A DNA stretch of 64,000 bases from Halalkalicoccus sp. NIPERK01 (GTDB taxonomy: Archaea; Halobacteriota; Halobacteria; Halobacteriales; Halalkalicoccaceae), in contig NZ_JASVVV010000001.1 in assembly GCF_030287405.1 (NCBI RefSeq), positions 1,036,403-1,100,402 on the forward strand. Direction: 5' to 3'. Under the pieces are notes generated by a model, which was not told the origin of the DNA, did no database searches, and saw only the letters and a program-made list of their open reading frames with translations. Shown here piece after piece: positions 53,030-62,307 of the stretch (position 1 is the stretch's first letter; every line of letters begins with the position of its first letter). The translations under genes were made by a program, and so were the position numbers.

Positions 53030-53182
53030 ATCGAGTAGAGCGCTGGAAGAGGGCATAAATATAAGATAACTGAGTAGTAACCGGCGTCGGTAACGGCTCG
53101 CTCCCGCTCGTCTCGTGGGGTCGACGAGTTCGAGGAGTGACGCTCCGCAACCACTAAACGCGCCTCGTGCTTTCCTTCGGCA

Positions 53183-54628
53183 ATGGCCGATTGGACCGAG
53201 ACGCACCGCCCGACGACGCTGTCGGAGGTGCGGGGCAACGACAAGGCCCGCGACGCGCTGCGCGAGTGGGCGACCACGTGGGAGGACCACCGAAAGGCCG
53301 TCATCCTCCACGGGAGTCCCGGCGTCGGCAAGACCTCCGCGGCCCACGCGCTCGCGAACGACATGGGCTGGCCGACGATCGAACTCAACGCCTCGGACCA
53401 GCGAAAGGCCGACATCGTCGAGCGAATCGCGGGCGAGGCGGCTCGAAGCGGGACCCTCACTGGGGGATCGGCGGGCCGTCGGCTCGTGATCCTCGACGAG
53501 GCCGACAACTTCCACGGCAACGTCGACTACGGCGGCTCGCGGGCCGTGACCGACGTGATCAAGTCCGCGAACCAGCCGGTCGTGTTGATCGCCAACGAGT
53601 TCTACGACATGTCCCAGAGCCTCAGGAACTCCTGCGAGACCATCGAGTTCCGGGACGTCTCGAAGCGCTCGATCGTGCCCGTCCTCCGGGACATCTGCCG
53701 ACAGGAGGGCATCGAGTTCGAGGAGAGCGCGCTGGAGGCGATCGCCGAGAGCACGAGCGGGGACCTCCGGTCGGCGGTCAACGACCTGCAGGCGATCGCC
53801 GAGAAGGAGGACCGCCTGACCGCCGAGGCGGTCGTCACGGGCGAACGCGACCGCACCAAGGGGATCTTCGACTTCCTCGACGAGGTGATCAAGGAGAAGG
53901 GCGCTCAAGAGGCGCTGTACGCCTCCTACGACGTCGACGAGACCCCCGACGACCTCATCAACTGGATCGAGGACAACGTCCCCAAGGACTTCGAGGGGGC
54001 GGAACTCGCCGACGCCTACACCGCCCTCGCGCGGGCGGATCGCTGGCTCGGGCGCGTTCGCGCGACGCAGAACTACTCGTACTGGCGCTACGCGAGCGAC
54101 AACATGACCGCCGGCGTCGCCGCCGCCCGCCGCGAGCCGAAGGGGGGGTGGACCCGCTACGGCCCGCCGAGTTACTGGCGGAAACTCGGGAGGTCGCGCG
54201 CGGCGCGCGACCGACGGGACTACGTCGCCCGGCGGATCGCCGAGTCGAGCGGGACGAGCATGTCGAGCGCCCGGCGGGAGGTCCTGCCCTACCTCGCGGC
54301 GATGACCCACCACTGCAAGAACCGAGAACTCACCGTCGCGATGACCGCGCGCTACGAACTGGACGCCGAACACGTCTCGTTTATCACCGGTAGCGGGAAG
54401 GACACCAACAAGGTCCGGGACATCGTCGCGGACGCCGAGCGCCTTCGCGAGGAAACCGCGGTCGAGGGTTCGGGTGGCGCGTTCGAGGGCGCACGCCGGT
54501 CGAGCGCCGAGGAGGACGCCGATACCGACGACCCCGCAGGGGGCGATGGCGACGAGCACACGGACGAACGCGACGACGAGGGGTCGGACGCCGACGACTC
54601 CCAGTCGGGTCTGGGCGACTTCATGTGA
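53183..54628 (+). CDS. rfcL: Replication factor C large subunit
   Basis: A 481-residue clamp-loader ATPase that opens the PCNA ring at primer-template junctions. Walker A is GSPGVGKTS (44-52), Walker B VILDEADN, and SRC-like NSCETIEF follows. A helical collar domain spans about 230-420. The acidic C-terminal tail ends QSGLGDFM, a PCNA-interacting PIP box. CACTAAA (53153-53159) is about 27 bases before the ATG. Confidence 0.97.
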   Translation: MADWTETHRPTTLSEVRGNDKARDALREWATTWEDHRKAVILHGSPGVGKTSAAHALANDMGWPTIELNASDQRKADIVERIAGEAARSGTLTGGSAGRRLVILDEADNFHGNVDYGGSRAVTDVIKSANQPVVLIANEFYDMSQSLRNSCETIEFRDVSKRSIVPVLRDICRQEGIEFEESALEAIAESTSGDLRSAVNDLQAIAEKEDRLTAEAVVTGERDRTKGIFDFLDEVIKEKGAQEALYASYDVDETPDDLINWIEDNVPKDFEGAELADAYTALARADRWLGRVRATQNYSYWRYASDNMTAGVAAARREPKGGWTRYGPPSYWRKLGRSRAARDRRDYVARRIAESSGTSMSSARREVLPYLAAMTHHCKNRELTVAMTARYELDAEHVSFITGSGKDTNKVRDIVADAERLREETAVEGSGGAFEGARRSSAEEDADTDDPAGGDGDEHTDERDDEGSDADDSQSGLGDFM

Positions 54629-54688
54629 TCCTACGGGGCGGTTAGGACCGTCGTAGTTATATGTAATCGTGTTGTATAGTGTAGCCCC

Positions 54689-54844
54689 ATGGTCTCCGAA
54701 GTCCTCCACGTCACCTGCCCCCACTGCGGTTCCGTGACTGCGGCTACCGCTATCGGCCCGACCGCGGCGCCGAACGATCGCCTAAAGGGAACCTCCGACA
54801 GCTGTTCGAGCTGCGAGAACGGCTTCGAGCTGTACTACTACTGA
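54689..54844 (+). CDS. 51-residue zinc-ribbon microprotein
   Basis: A CPHCG knuckle (residues 10-14) and a CSSC pair (39-42) surround a loop (SVTAATAIGPTAAPND), ending GFELYYY. Such small zinc proteins are abundant in haloarchaea; role unknown. TTATAT near 54656-54662 is about 29 bases before the ATG. It overlaps the end of the heme A synthase gene on the other strand by 7 bases. Confidence 0.75.
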   Translation: MVSEVLHVTCPHCGSVTAATAIGPTAAPNDRLKGTSDSCSSCENGFELYYY

Positions 54845-55695
54845 GCCTGCGGGCCCGTCGTCGCGGGTCCGATCCGAGAGGTGAGCCACGCCGCGGCGAC
54901 GGCGATCAGGAACGCGACGGTCATCGCCGTCGCGTCGAGCAGTTGGATCAGGTCCGTGTAGACGTAGCGGCCCAACAACAGTTGGGCGGCGAGGACCACC
55001 GCGCCGACGGCCGCGAGCAGGCGCACCCGCGAGAGACGGGGGGCGCTCGGTTCGAGGAGGCCCGACCAGACGGCCGCCGCGAGCAGGGTCGCGAACAGCG
55101 CGAGGCCGACCGCGTAGTAGATCGCCTGCACGGCCGCGGTGTGGGCGATCAGCGTGCCGGGCGAGAGCGCGACGAGGACCGGGAACAGCCCGACTGCGGC
55201 GAACAGCGCGTAGCGGACCCGTCCGACGCTCGCGAGGTCGGACAGATACCACAGCGTCGCCAGCACGAGCGACCCGAAGATTGTCAGCGCGGTGAGGAAG
55301 TGCGCGGTGAGGTAGAACAGCGAGTAGTCGAGCACCGTCCCGGCGCCCAGAAGCGCCTGCAGCGGGTAGAGCGCGAGCGCGACCGTCATCGCCAGTCGGA
55401 TCCGCCGGTCGTCCTGCCAGCGCCAGGCCCCGTAGGTCGCGCCGATCACGACGAAGCCCGCGATCATCGCGACCAACCGGTGGAACCACTCGATGAAACT
55501 CGGCCAGTTCGCGGGGAACAGCCCGAACACCGCGCCGTCACACAGCGGCCACCGCCCCGCACAGGTCAGGCCGGCGCCCGCGGCGGCCGTGTAGATCCCG
55601 ATCAGCAACAGGACGTAGGTGAGCCCCGTCGTCGCCACCAGCAGCGAGCGCAACCGAGAGCGGTTCGTCAACCTCCGCGTCGTGACTCGCGTCAT
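54838..55695 (-). CDS. ctaA: Heme A synthase (CtaA/Cox15 family)
   Basis: A 285-residue membrane oxidase with eight hydrophobic helices, supplying heme A for terminal oxidases. After helix 1 comes CAGRWPLCDGAVFG with the paired Cys of the first loop; heme-ligand histidines occur in WFHRLVAM, LTAHFLTAL and LIAHTAAVQ. ATG 55695 (MTRVTTRRLTNRSRL) gives the basic cytoplasmic N-terminus; the longer frame upstream crosses into the divergent M24 promoter. Confidence 0.9.
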   Translation of the reverse strand: MTRVTTRRLTNRSRLRSLLVATTGLTYVLLLIGIYTAAAGAGLTCAGRWPLCDGAVFGLFPANWPSFIEWFHRLVAMIAGFVVIGATYGAWRWQDDRRIRLAMTVALALYPLQALLGAGTVLDYSLFYLTAHFLTALTIFGSLVLATLWYLSDLASVGRVRYALFAAVGLFPVLVALSPGTLIAHTAAVQAIYYAVGLALFATLLAAAVWSGLLEPSAPRLSRVRLLAAVGAVVLAAQLLLGRYVYTDLIQLLDATAMTVAFLIAVAAAWLTSRIGPATTGPQAQ

Positions 55696-55869
55696 GGCTA
55701 TCGTCCGGACCTCGGGACCCGCCGCACATATACCCTCGGCTGTCCCCGTGTGGGCGTGTTCGTCACGGCGGTTGGACGAACCCGCTCGCTGACGTACAGG
55801 TGAGGGTATAGCTCTGTCCAACCGGGGTCGGCCCCCGGCAGTTTTGGTCCTCCCGGGAGAGTCCCGGAT

Positions 55870-56940
55870 ATGAAACGCACTCGACTGGACGCCTACCGGA
55901 TGCGATACGATCTCGACTCCGTCTGGCTCGCGCGCCCCGAGAACTTCGCGTGGCTCACCGGCGGGAACAACGTCGTCGACCGCGCGGGGGAGGTCGGCGT
56001 CGCCGCCGCGGGCTACGACGGCCACGACGTGGTCGTGATCACCGACAACATCGAGGCCGCCCGACTCGCCGAAGAGGAACTCTCCGGCGAACGCGTGCTC
56101 ACCTACGACTGGTACGCCGGTTCGCTCGCCGACGCCGTCGCCTCATACACCGAGGATACGGCGGCCGCGGACTTCCGGGCCCCCGGCCTCCGACACGTCG
56201 ACATCAGCGCGCTTCGCTACCCCCTCACCGAGGGCGATATCGAGCGCTACCGCGATCTAGGGCGCGACACCGCCGAGGTCCTCGAAGAGGTCTGTCGGGA
56301 CCTCGAACCGACGAGCACCGAACGCGAGGTCGCCGCCGACCTCCGAGGTGGACTCGCGAATCGGGGGATCGACTCGCCGGTGGCGCTCGTCGGCGGCGCG
56401 AAACGCGCCCGCGAGTACCGCCACTACACGCCGACGACGACGAAGCTCGGCAGGTACGCGCTCGTCTCCGTGACTGCTCGCCGGAACGGGCTGTACGCCA
56501 GCTGTACCCGGACCGTGGCGTTCGACGCACCCGATTGGCTCGAGTCGCGCCACGAGGCCGCGACGAAGGTGGAGACGGCGGCGCTTTCGGCCACCAGGAG
56601 GGTGGGGCAGGCCGGCGGCGAGGCCCGAGACGTCTTCGCGTCGATCCAGGAGGCCTACCGCGACGTGAGCTATCCCCGCGAGTGGCAACGCCACCACCAG
56701 GGCGGCGCGGCAGGGTACCAGGGGAGAGAATGGATCGCGACCCCGTGGCACGACGGGGAGGTGACGCTGCCGATGGCGTACGCGTGGAACCCCACCGTGC
56801 AGGGCGCGAAAAGCGAGGATACGGTGCTCGTAACCGAGGACGAGCCGGAGGTCCTGACGACCACCGGCGAGTGGCCGACCCGCACGGTCTCCGCGGCGGG
56901 GCTTGAACTCGAACGCCCGGCGATTCTGGAACTCGACTAG
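55870..56940 (+). CDS. M24 (creatinase/aminopeptidase P) fold protein, metal ligands degenerate
   Basis: 356 residues. The N-terminal creatinase-like domain (VWLARPENFAWLTGGNNVVDR) and C-terminal pita-bread domain are both recognisable. However, where metallopeptidases have the first two Asp ligands, the sequence is VSVTARRNGLYASCTRTVAF, and HHQGGAAGYQGREW replaces the usual GHGIG. It may hydrolyse C-N bonds without metal, as creatinase does, or be non-catalytic. The 3' end overlaps the convergent RNase H gene at CTAG. Confidence 0.75.
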   Translation: MKRTRLDAYRMRYDLDSVWLARPENFAWLTGGNNVVDRAGEVGVAAAGYDGHDVVVITDNIEAARLAEEELSGERVLTYDWYAGSLADAVASYTEDTAAADFRAPGLRHVDISALRYPLTEGDIERYRDLGRDTAEVLEEVCRDLEPTSTEREVAADLRGGLANRGIDSPVALVGGAKRAREYRHYTPTTTKLGRYALVSVTARRNGLYASCTRTVAFDAPDWLESRHEAATKVETAALSATRRVGQAGGEARDVFASIQEAYRDVSYPREWQRHHQGGAAGYQGREWIATPWHDGEVTLPMAYAWNPTVQGAKSEDTVLVTEDEPEVLTTTGEWPTRTVSAAGLELERPAILELD

Positions 56941-57563
56941 TCGCCCGCGTGGCGGTCGGCGCGCGAGGGCGGCGGGACGCCCGGGCCGCTCCTCACGGGG
57001 GGCGTCTCGGGTCGGAGACACCGGTCGGGTTCGCGGTTGACGTGGGCGTACTCCTCCGGCGAGTTGGCGAGCGGGTGGGCGGGGTTGTCGGCCCCGTCGA
57101 TCACCGCCGCACGCAGCTCGGCGAACCCGGCGATGCGTGCGCGGATGCCCCGCCAGTGGTTCTGCCCCGCGGGCGGGATTCGGATCTCGCCGGGATGCCA
57201 GCCGTCGCGCGTGGCGAGTGCCGTGGCGTTGACGTTGGTCGCAAGCGAGTCGTGATCCGTGAGGACGCCGACGCGGGCGGTACGGGGGGCGCGCGCGGCG
57301 AGCACGTCGAGCCCGAAGTGGAGCGCCTGGTACTCGGCGACGTTGTTGTCGGTTGCGGTGGTGGGAAGGGCGAAGCGCGCGACCCGTTCCCCGTCCCGCG
57401 TCTCGATGACGACGCCCATTCCCGCCCGATGGTCGTGGAGGTGATAGGACCCGTCGGTCGCGACGTAGAAGTCGCGGTGATGGGTTCGTGGCGGGTGGGC
57501 GACGTGGGGGGTCGGGGCGCTGTCGAAGCGATCGCGGAGGGACCGGCGGCCATAGGCGGCCAT
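56937..57563 (-). CDS. RNase HI-type protein
   Basis: 208 residues. The RNase H fold at about 30-170 contains Asp37 (YVATDGSYH), Glu77 (NNVAEYQAL) and Asp103 (LTDHDSL). The last acidic position of the canonical motif seems to be His (NPAHPLAN). A Pro/Arg-rich C-terminal tail is unusual. It would cleave RNA in RNA-DNA hybrids if active. Promoter TATATA at 57588-57593 is shared with the divergent EamA gene. Confidence 0.78.
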   Translation of the reverse strand: MAAYGRRSLRDRFDSAPTPHVAHPPRTHHRDFYVATDGSYHLHDHRAGMGVVIETRDGERVARFALPTTATDNNVAEYQALHFGLDVLAARAPRTARVGVLTDHDSLATNVNATALATRDGWHPGEIRIPPAGQNHWRGIRARIAGFAELRAAVIDGADNPAHPLANSPEEYAHVNREPDRCLRPETPPVRSGPGVPPPSRADRHAGD

Positions 57564-57586
57564 GGGAGGAGGTATGACGGCGATCC

Positions 57587-57595
57587 TATATAAGC
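57587..57595. promoter_or_regulatory. Shared bidirectional TATA box
   Basis: CTATATAAG is nearly symmetric. It is about 27 bases before the RNase H ATG on the minus strand, fitting leaderless start, and would start transcription near 57617 on the plus strand, 27 bases before GTG 57644. Confidence 0.55.
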
Positions 57596-57643
57596 GTGGC
57601 CCGGACCCGAGGGCTTGAAGTCGGTCGCCGCGACAGTTCCGAC

Positions 57644-58573
57644 GTGAGCAGGTATCGAACCCCCGCCCTGTTTCTCCTGCTGGCGACCGTCTGGGGGACG
57701 GCCTTCGTCGCCATCAGGGCAGGCCTCGAGTACTTCCCGCCCGTGCTGTTCGCGGCGCTTCGCTACGACGTCGCGGCGGCGTTCATGCTCGCCTACGCGA
57801 TCTACGTCACCGACCGTCCGGTCCCCCGAACGCGCGGGGAGTGGTCCCTCGTCGTCATCGGCGGCGTGTTGCTCATCGCGGCCTATCACGCGCTGTTGTT
57901 CGTCGGCCAGCAGAGCGTGACCAGCGCGATGGCGGCCGTGGTCGTCAGCCTCTCGCCGGTGCTCACGGCCGCCTTCGCTCGGATCTGGCTTCCGAGCGAA
58001 CGGCTGGCACCCGCCGGCCTCCTCGGGATGGGCCTCGGCCTCGTGGGCGTCGTGGTCCTCTCGCGGCCCGACCCCGGGAACGTCCTCTCGGCCGACGTGA
58101 TCGCCACGGGCCTGATCCTCGCCGCGGCGACCGCCTTCGCGCTCGGGAGCGTGCTGCTCAGGCGCAGCGAGGCCGAACTCCCGATCGAGACCCTGGAGGG
58201 GTGGTCGATGGCGCTCGGCGCGCTGGTGATGCACGCCCTCTCCGTTGCGATGCCGGGCGAGTCGCTCGCGGCGATCGAGTGGACCCCCGAGGCGGTCGTC
58301 GCGCTCGCCTACCTCGCGGTGGTGTCGAGCGCGGTCGGCTTCCTCCTGTATTTCGACCTGCTCGAACGGGTCGGGCCGATCGAGATCAACCTCGTCTCCT
58401 ACGTGGTGCCCGTGGTCGCGGCGATCGCCGGCTGGCTCCTGCTGGCGGAGACGATCGATCCCGCGACGGTCGCCGGGTTCCTCGTCATCTTCGTCGGCTT
58501 CTGTCTGATCAAGCGCCGACAGCTCGCCGCCGAACTCCCCGTGTTACGCGCCGCGATAACCGAGCGCCTGTGA
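57644..58573 (+). CDS. EamA-family (DMT) transporter
   Basis: A 309-residue permease with ten hydrophobic helices in two EamA repeats. The first repeat has TVWGTAFVAIRAGLEYFPPVLFAALRYDVAA and QQSVTSAMAAVVVSLSPVLTAAFARIWL, the second ILAAATAFALGSVLLRRSEAELP and VVSSAVGFLLYFDLLERVGPIEINLVSYVVPVVAAIAGWLLLAE. It exports amino acids or other metabolites in its relatives. GTG 57644 is chosen over GTG 57596, which lies too close to the TATA box. Confidence 0.85.
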   Translation: MSRYRTPALFLLLATVWGTAFVAIRAGLEYFPPVLFAALRYDVAAAFMLAYAIYVTDRPVPRTRGEWSLVVIGGVLLIAAYHALLFVGQQSVTSAMAAVVVSLSPVLTAAFARIWLPSERLAPAGLLGMGLGLVGVVVLSRPDPGNVLSADVIATGLILAAATAFALGSVLLRRSEAELPIETLEGWSMALGALVMHALSVAMPGESLAAIEWTPEAVVALAYLAVVSSAVGFLLYFDLLERVGPIEINLVSYVVPVVAAIAGWLLLAETIDPATVAGFLVIFVGFCLIKRRQLAAELPVLRAAITERL

Positions 58574-58676
58574 GCCGCCGGCTGCCGGACCGAAAGTTCC
58601 CGATCGGGCGATTTCTTTCCCCCGATCTGTGTCTCAAAGATATATCCCGTCGGATAGTGCATACTCGTATCGCAGG

Positions 58677-58687
58677 GTATATATAAT
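58677..58687 (+). promoter_or_regulatory. TATA box of the peptide importer operon
   Basis: GGTATATATAA is centred about 26 bases before ATG 58708, predicting a leaderless mRNA. CGTATCGCA (58666-58674), a half-match to the operator-like motif at 24857 and 46273, lies just upstream. Confidence 0.7.
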
Positions 58688-58707
58688 CCATACACAATGA
58701 CTGCTGT

Positions 58708-60294
58708 ATGCCACGCGATACCGCGATAGATAGGCGGGGGTTTCTGAAGTTCGCCGGTGCGTCCGCGGCGGTCGCGACCACCGGGCTTGCGGGCTGTGTC
58801 GGGGGCGACGACGACGGCGGCGACCCGCTCGGCGGCGACGGTGACGGGGACCTCGAGATAACGGTCACGCAGGGGACCTTCGCGACCACGGTCGACCCGC
58901 AGGACCACAACGACACGCCGACGTACAACGTCCTCGATCAGGCCTACGAGCCGCTCCTGTACCGGGACGCAGAGGGCGAGATCGTCGAGTACCTCGCGAG
59001 CGACTACGAGCAGGTCGCCGACGACCAGGTCCGGTTCCAACTCCGCGAGGGCGTCTCGTTCCACAGCGGCGACGACCTGACCGCCGAGGACGTCGCCTAC
59101 AGCATCAACCGGACGGTCGACGACGAGGTCGGCATCGTCAGCCCCCAGCAGGACGGCCTCTCGGGAGTCGAGAGCGCGGAGGCCGGGGAGGAGGGCACCG
59201 TCGACGTCTTCGCCGACGGACCGAGTCCCGCGATGCTCGCGAACTTCGCCTCGTTCGGGCGGATCGTCCAGCAGTCGTGGATGGAGGAACGCGAGGGCGA
59301 GACGATCCGCGAGGCCAACGGGACGGGGCCCTACCAGCTAGAGGAGTTCGAGGAGGACGTCAGAGCGACGTTCACGGCGTTCGACGACTACTGGGACGCC
59401 GACAACACCGGCGACGTCGTCGAGGTCACGTTCGAGGGCGCACCCGAGTCGAGCACGCGGGTCAACGCCCTGCTGGCCGGCGAAACCGACCTGATCACGG
59501 ACGTCCCGCCGAGCGAGACGCCCAGGATCGAGGACGAGGACGGGATGTACTTCGAGTCGATCGCCAGCACACGGGTGATCTTCCTCGTGATGACCAACGA
59601 CCGCGCCCCGTTCGACAGCCAGGAGTTCCGCCAGGCGATGAACTACGCGGTCGACGTCGAGGGGATCATCGACGAACTGCTCGAGGGGTTCGGCGAACCG
59701 ACGAGTCAGCCCACGCTCGCGGGTCACTTCGGGCACGACCCTAACGTCGAAGCGTACCCGCACGACCCCGAGCAGGCCCAACAGCTGATCGAGCAGAGCG
59801 GCTACGCCGGCGAGGAGATCACCCTCCACACCCCGACGGGTCGATACCTCGGCGACGAGGAGATCGGCCGCGCCGCCGCGAGCCAGATCGACGGCCTCGA
59901 AAACGTCTCGTGTGACCTCGAGATCCGGGATTTCGGTGATCTGGTCAGCGAGATCCTCGACGGCGAGATGTCGACCTCGCCGGGCTTTTACCTGATCGGC
60001 TGGGGCAATCCCACCTTCGACGCCAACTACACGCTCGTGCCGTGGTTCATGCCCGGTCAGGCGAGCTATCACTTCCAGAACGACGAGGTCGAGGGGCTGA
60101 TCGAGCAGAGCGAGGCCGAGATGGACGAGGACGCCCGCGAGGGGCAGCTCCAGGAGGTCAACGCCCTGCTCAACGAACTCGCGCCGTGGGTGTTCCTCCA
60201 CAACCAGTACAGCATCTACGGCGTCAACGAGTCCCTCGACTGGACGGCCCGGAGCGACGAGGACATCCTCGCGAAGGACATCTCGAGCGCCTGA
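58708..60294 (+). CDS. dppA: Peptide/oligopeptide ABC transporter substrate-binding lipoprotein
   Basis: A 528-residue family-5 solute-binding protein. A Tat signal (DRRGFLKFAG) ends in a lipobox with Cys30 (GLAGC), then an Asp/Gly-rich linker. LDQAYEPLLYRDAEGEIVEYLASDY, VRFQLREGVSFHSGDDLTAEDVAYSINR and SQEFRQAMNYAVDVEGI are family motifs. It delivers peptides or similar ligands to the permeases encoded downstream. First gene of a five-gene operon. Confidence 0.94.
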   Translation: MPRDTAIDRRGFLKFAGASAAVATTGLAGCVGGDDDGGDPLGGDGDGDLEITVTQGTFATTVDPQDHNDTPTYNVLDQAYEPLLYRDAEGEIVEYLASDYEQVADDQVRFQLREGVSFHSGDDLTAEDVAYSINRTVDDEVGIVSPQQDGLSGVESAEAGEEGTVDVFADGPSPAMLANFASFGRIVQQSWMEEREGETIREANGTGPYQLEEFEEDVRATFTAFDDYWDADNTGDVVEVTFEGAPESSTRVNALLAGETDLITDVPPSETPRIEDEDGMYFESIASTRVIFLVMTNDRAPFDSQEFRQAMNYAVDVEGIIDELLEGFGEPTSQPTLAGHFGHDPNVEAYPHDPEQAQQLIEQSGYAGEEITLHTPTGRYLGDEEIGRAAASQIDGLENVSCDLEIRDFGDLVSEILDGEMSTSPGFYLIGWGNPTFDANYTLVPWFMPGQASYHFQNDEVEGLIEQSEAEMDEDAREGQLQEVNALLNELAPWVFLHNQYSIYGVNESLDWTARSDEDILAKDISSA

Positions 60295-60319
60295 TTCGGA
60301 TCCGTCTACAGGGAATCTC

Positions 60320-61309
60320 ATGGCACTCGGCAAGTTCGTACTCAAGCGTCTCCTCCAGGGCGTGTTCGTCGTCTGGAGCGTCATCACGCTCGTCTTCCTC
60401 CTGCGGTTCATGACGCCCGGCAGCGCGGTCGCGTTCGTCGCCCCGCCCGGGGCGGACCTGGAGCTACGCGAGGCGATCGCGGAGGACCTCGGGCTCAACG
60501 ACCCGATCCACGTACAGTACGTCGACTACATCGCAGGGTTGCTCCAGGGCGACATGGGCTACTCCTACGTCTCGGGGACGGAAGCGAGCATCAGGGTGTT
60601 CGCGCGGCTCCCCGCCACCGTCGAACTCGCGGTCGCGGCGACGCTCGTCGCGGTCGTCATCGCCATCCCGCTCGGCGTCGTGAGCGCGACCCGTCGTCAC
60701 CAGCCCGCCGACTACGGGGCGACCTTTTTCTCGCTGATCGGCATCAGCACGCCCAACTTCTGGCTGGGGATCATGCTGATCCTCGTCGTCGCGGTCCAAC
60801 TGAAGTGGCTGCCGACGAGCAGCCGTCCCATCGGCCTCGGCCCCGCGATCGAACTGCTCGTCTTCGAGGCGCGCCCCGAGGGGATCCGGATCTGGGCCCG
60901 GCACATGGTGCTTCCGGCGATCACCCTCGGGACCTACTTCACGGCACTGATCACCCGACTGACGAGAAGCGGAATGGTCGACGAGCTCGGGAGGGACTAC
61001 GTCGACGCCACCCGCGCGAAGGGGCTCCCCGAGACGCTCGTGCGGTACAAACACGTCCTCAGAAACACGCTGATCCCGATCATCACCGTTCTCGGCCTCC
61101 AGCTTGGGACGCTGATCGGCGGGGCGGTCATCACCGAGGCGGTCTTCTCGTGGCCCGGTCTGGGCACCCTGCTGATCGACGCGATCCGCACGCGCGACTG
61201 GCCCATCATCCAGGGCTCGCTGATCGTCATCGGGATCGGTTTCGTCCTCATCAACACCGTCGTCGACATGCTCTACGCCTACGTCAACCCGCGGGTGATC
61301 GCCGAATGA
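60320..61309 (+). CDS. dppB: Peptide ABC transporter permease (DppB-like)
   Basis: A 329-residue permease with six hydrophobic helices. The N-terminus FVLKRLLQGVFVVWSVITLVFLL and the EAA-type loop ELGRDYVDATRAKGLPETLVRYKHVLRNTLIPIITVLG are diagnostic. TEAVFSWPGLGTLLIDAI follows. The gene overlaps the next as ATGA. Confidence 0.95.
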   Translation: MALGKFVLKRLLQGVFVVWSVITLVFLLRFMTPGSAVAFVAPPGADLELREAIAEDLGLNDPIHVQYVDYIAGLLQGDMGYSYVSGTEASIRVFARLPATVELAVAATLVAVVIAIPLGVVSATRRHQPADYGATFFSLIGISTPNFWLGIMLILVVAVQLKWLPTSSRPIGLGPAIELLVFEARPEGIRIWARHMVLPAITLGTYFTALITRLTRSGMVDELGRDYVDATRAKGLPETLVRYKHVLRNTLIPIITVLGLQLGTLIGGAVITEAVFSWPGLGTLLIDAIRTRDWPIIQGSLIVIGIGFVLINTVVDMLYAYVNPRVIAE

Positions 61310-62307
61310 TCTCCCCGCGCGTCAAGCGCAGCCTGAGATCGGAGTTCGAACGCAGCCTGCTCGCGAAGATCGGCCTCGTCCTCCTGATGCTCATCGTCCT
61401 GATGGCCGTCTTCGCGCCGGTGCTCGCGCCGCACAACCCCACGGCGCAGGGGTTGGAATCGGGACAGACGCCGCCGATCGGCTTCACGCAGACCGAGACC
61501 ACGACCCAACTCGTCGACGGCGAGACCGAGCGCGTCGAGCGCACCATCGAGCCGACGTGGGAACACCCGCTCGGGACCGACCAGTTCGGCCACGACATGC
61601 TCTCGCGGCTCATCTACGGGGCGCGCACCTCGCTCATGGTCGGTCTTCTCGGCACCGGGATCGCCGCCGGGATCGGCGTTCCCTACGGGCTTGCGGCGGG
61701 CTACTTCGGCGGGCGAACCGACGACACGCTGATGCGCGGCGCGGACGTCATGCTCGCGTTCCCGTCGCTCGTGCTGGCGATCGCCCTCATCGGCCTGTTC
61801 GGCGCGAGCGTGGTCCGCATCCCCGACCCCCTGGTCCAGTTGGGGCTGATCGAGGGCATGCCGCAGTCGTTCGCCCTCCCCGGGACCGTGACCCTCGTGG
61901 TGGCGCTCGTCAACTGGGTGTGGTTCGCCCGCGTCGCCCGCGGGGAGGCCCTGTCGATCAGGAGCGAGGAGTACGTCAAGGCCGCCCGCTCGATCGGGGC
62001 CTCGGACCGGACGATCCTCCGGAAACACGTCCTCCCGAACAGCCTGACGCCGATCATCGTCCTCGCCACTATCCAGGTCGCGGCGATCATCCTCCTCGAG
62101 AGCGCGCTGTCGTTCCTCGGGTTCTCGGGGACGACCCTCTCGTGGGGCTACGACATCGCACAGGGACGGGGCTATCTGGCGACGGCGTGGTGGATCTCGA
62201 CGATCCCCGGCATCGCGATCCTGCTGAGCGTGGTTTCGGTGAACCTGCTCGGGGACTGGCTCCGCGACGCGCTCGATCCGAGCATCGAGGGGGAGGGTGG
62301 TGTCTGA
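61306..62307 (+). CDS. dppC: Peptide ABC transporter permease (DppC-like)
   Basis: 333 residues, with an N-terminal OppC-type segment (LLAKIGLVLLMLIVLMAVFAPVLAPHNP), HPLGTDQFGHDMLSRLIYGARTSLMVG, and EAA loop SEEYVKAARSIGASDRTILRKHVLPNSLTPIIVLA. ESALSFLGFSGTTLSWGYDIAQGRGYLA is typical. About 40 polar residues separate the first two helices. It ends in a TGATG overlap with dppD. Confidence 0.95.
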   Translation: MISPRVKRSLRSEFERSLLAKIGLVLLMLIVLMAVFAPVLAPHNPTAQGLESGQTPPIGFTQTETTTQLVDGETERVERTIEPTWEHPLGTDQFGHDMLSRLIYGARTSLMVGLLGTGIAAGIGVPYGLAAGYFGGRTDDTLMRGADVMLAFPSLVLAIALIGLFGASVVRIPDPLVQLGLIEGMPQSFALPGTVTLVVALVNWVWFARVARGEALSIRSEEYVKAARSIGASDRTILRKHVLPNSLTPIIVLATIQVAAIILLESALSFLGFSGTTLSWGYDIAQGRGYLATAWWISTIPGIAILLSVVSVNLLGDWLRDALDPSIEGEGGV

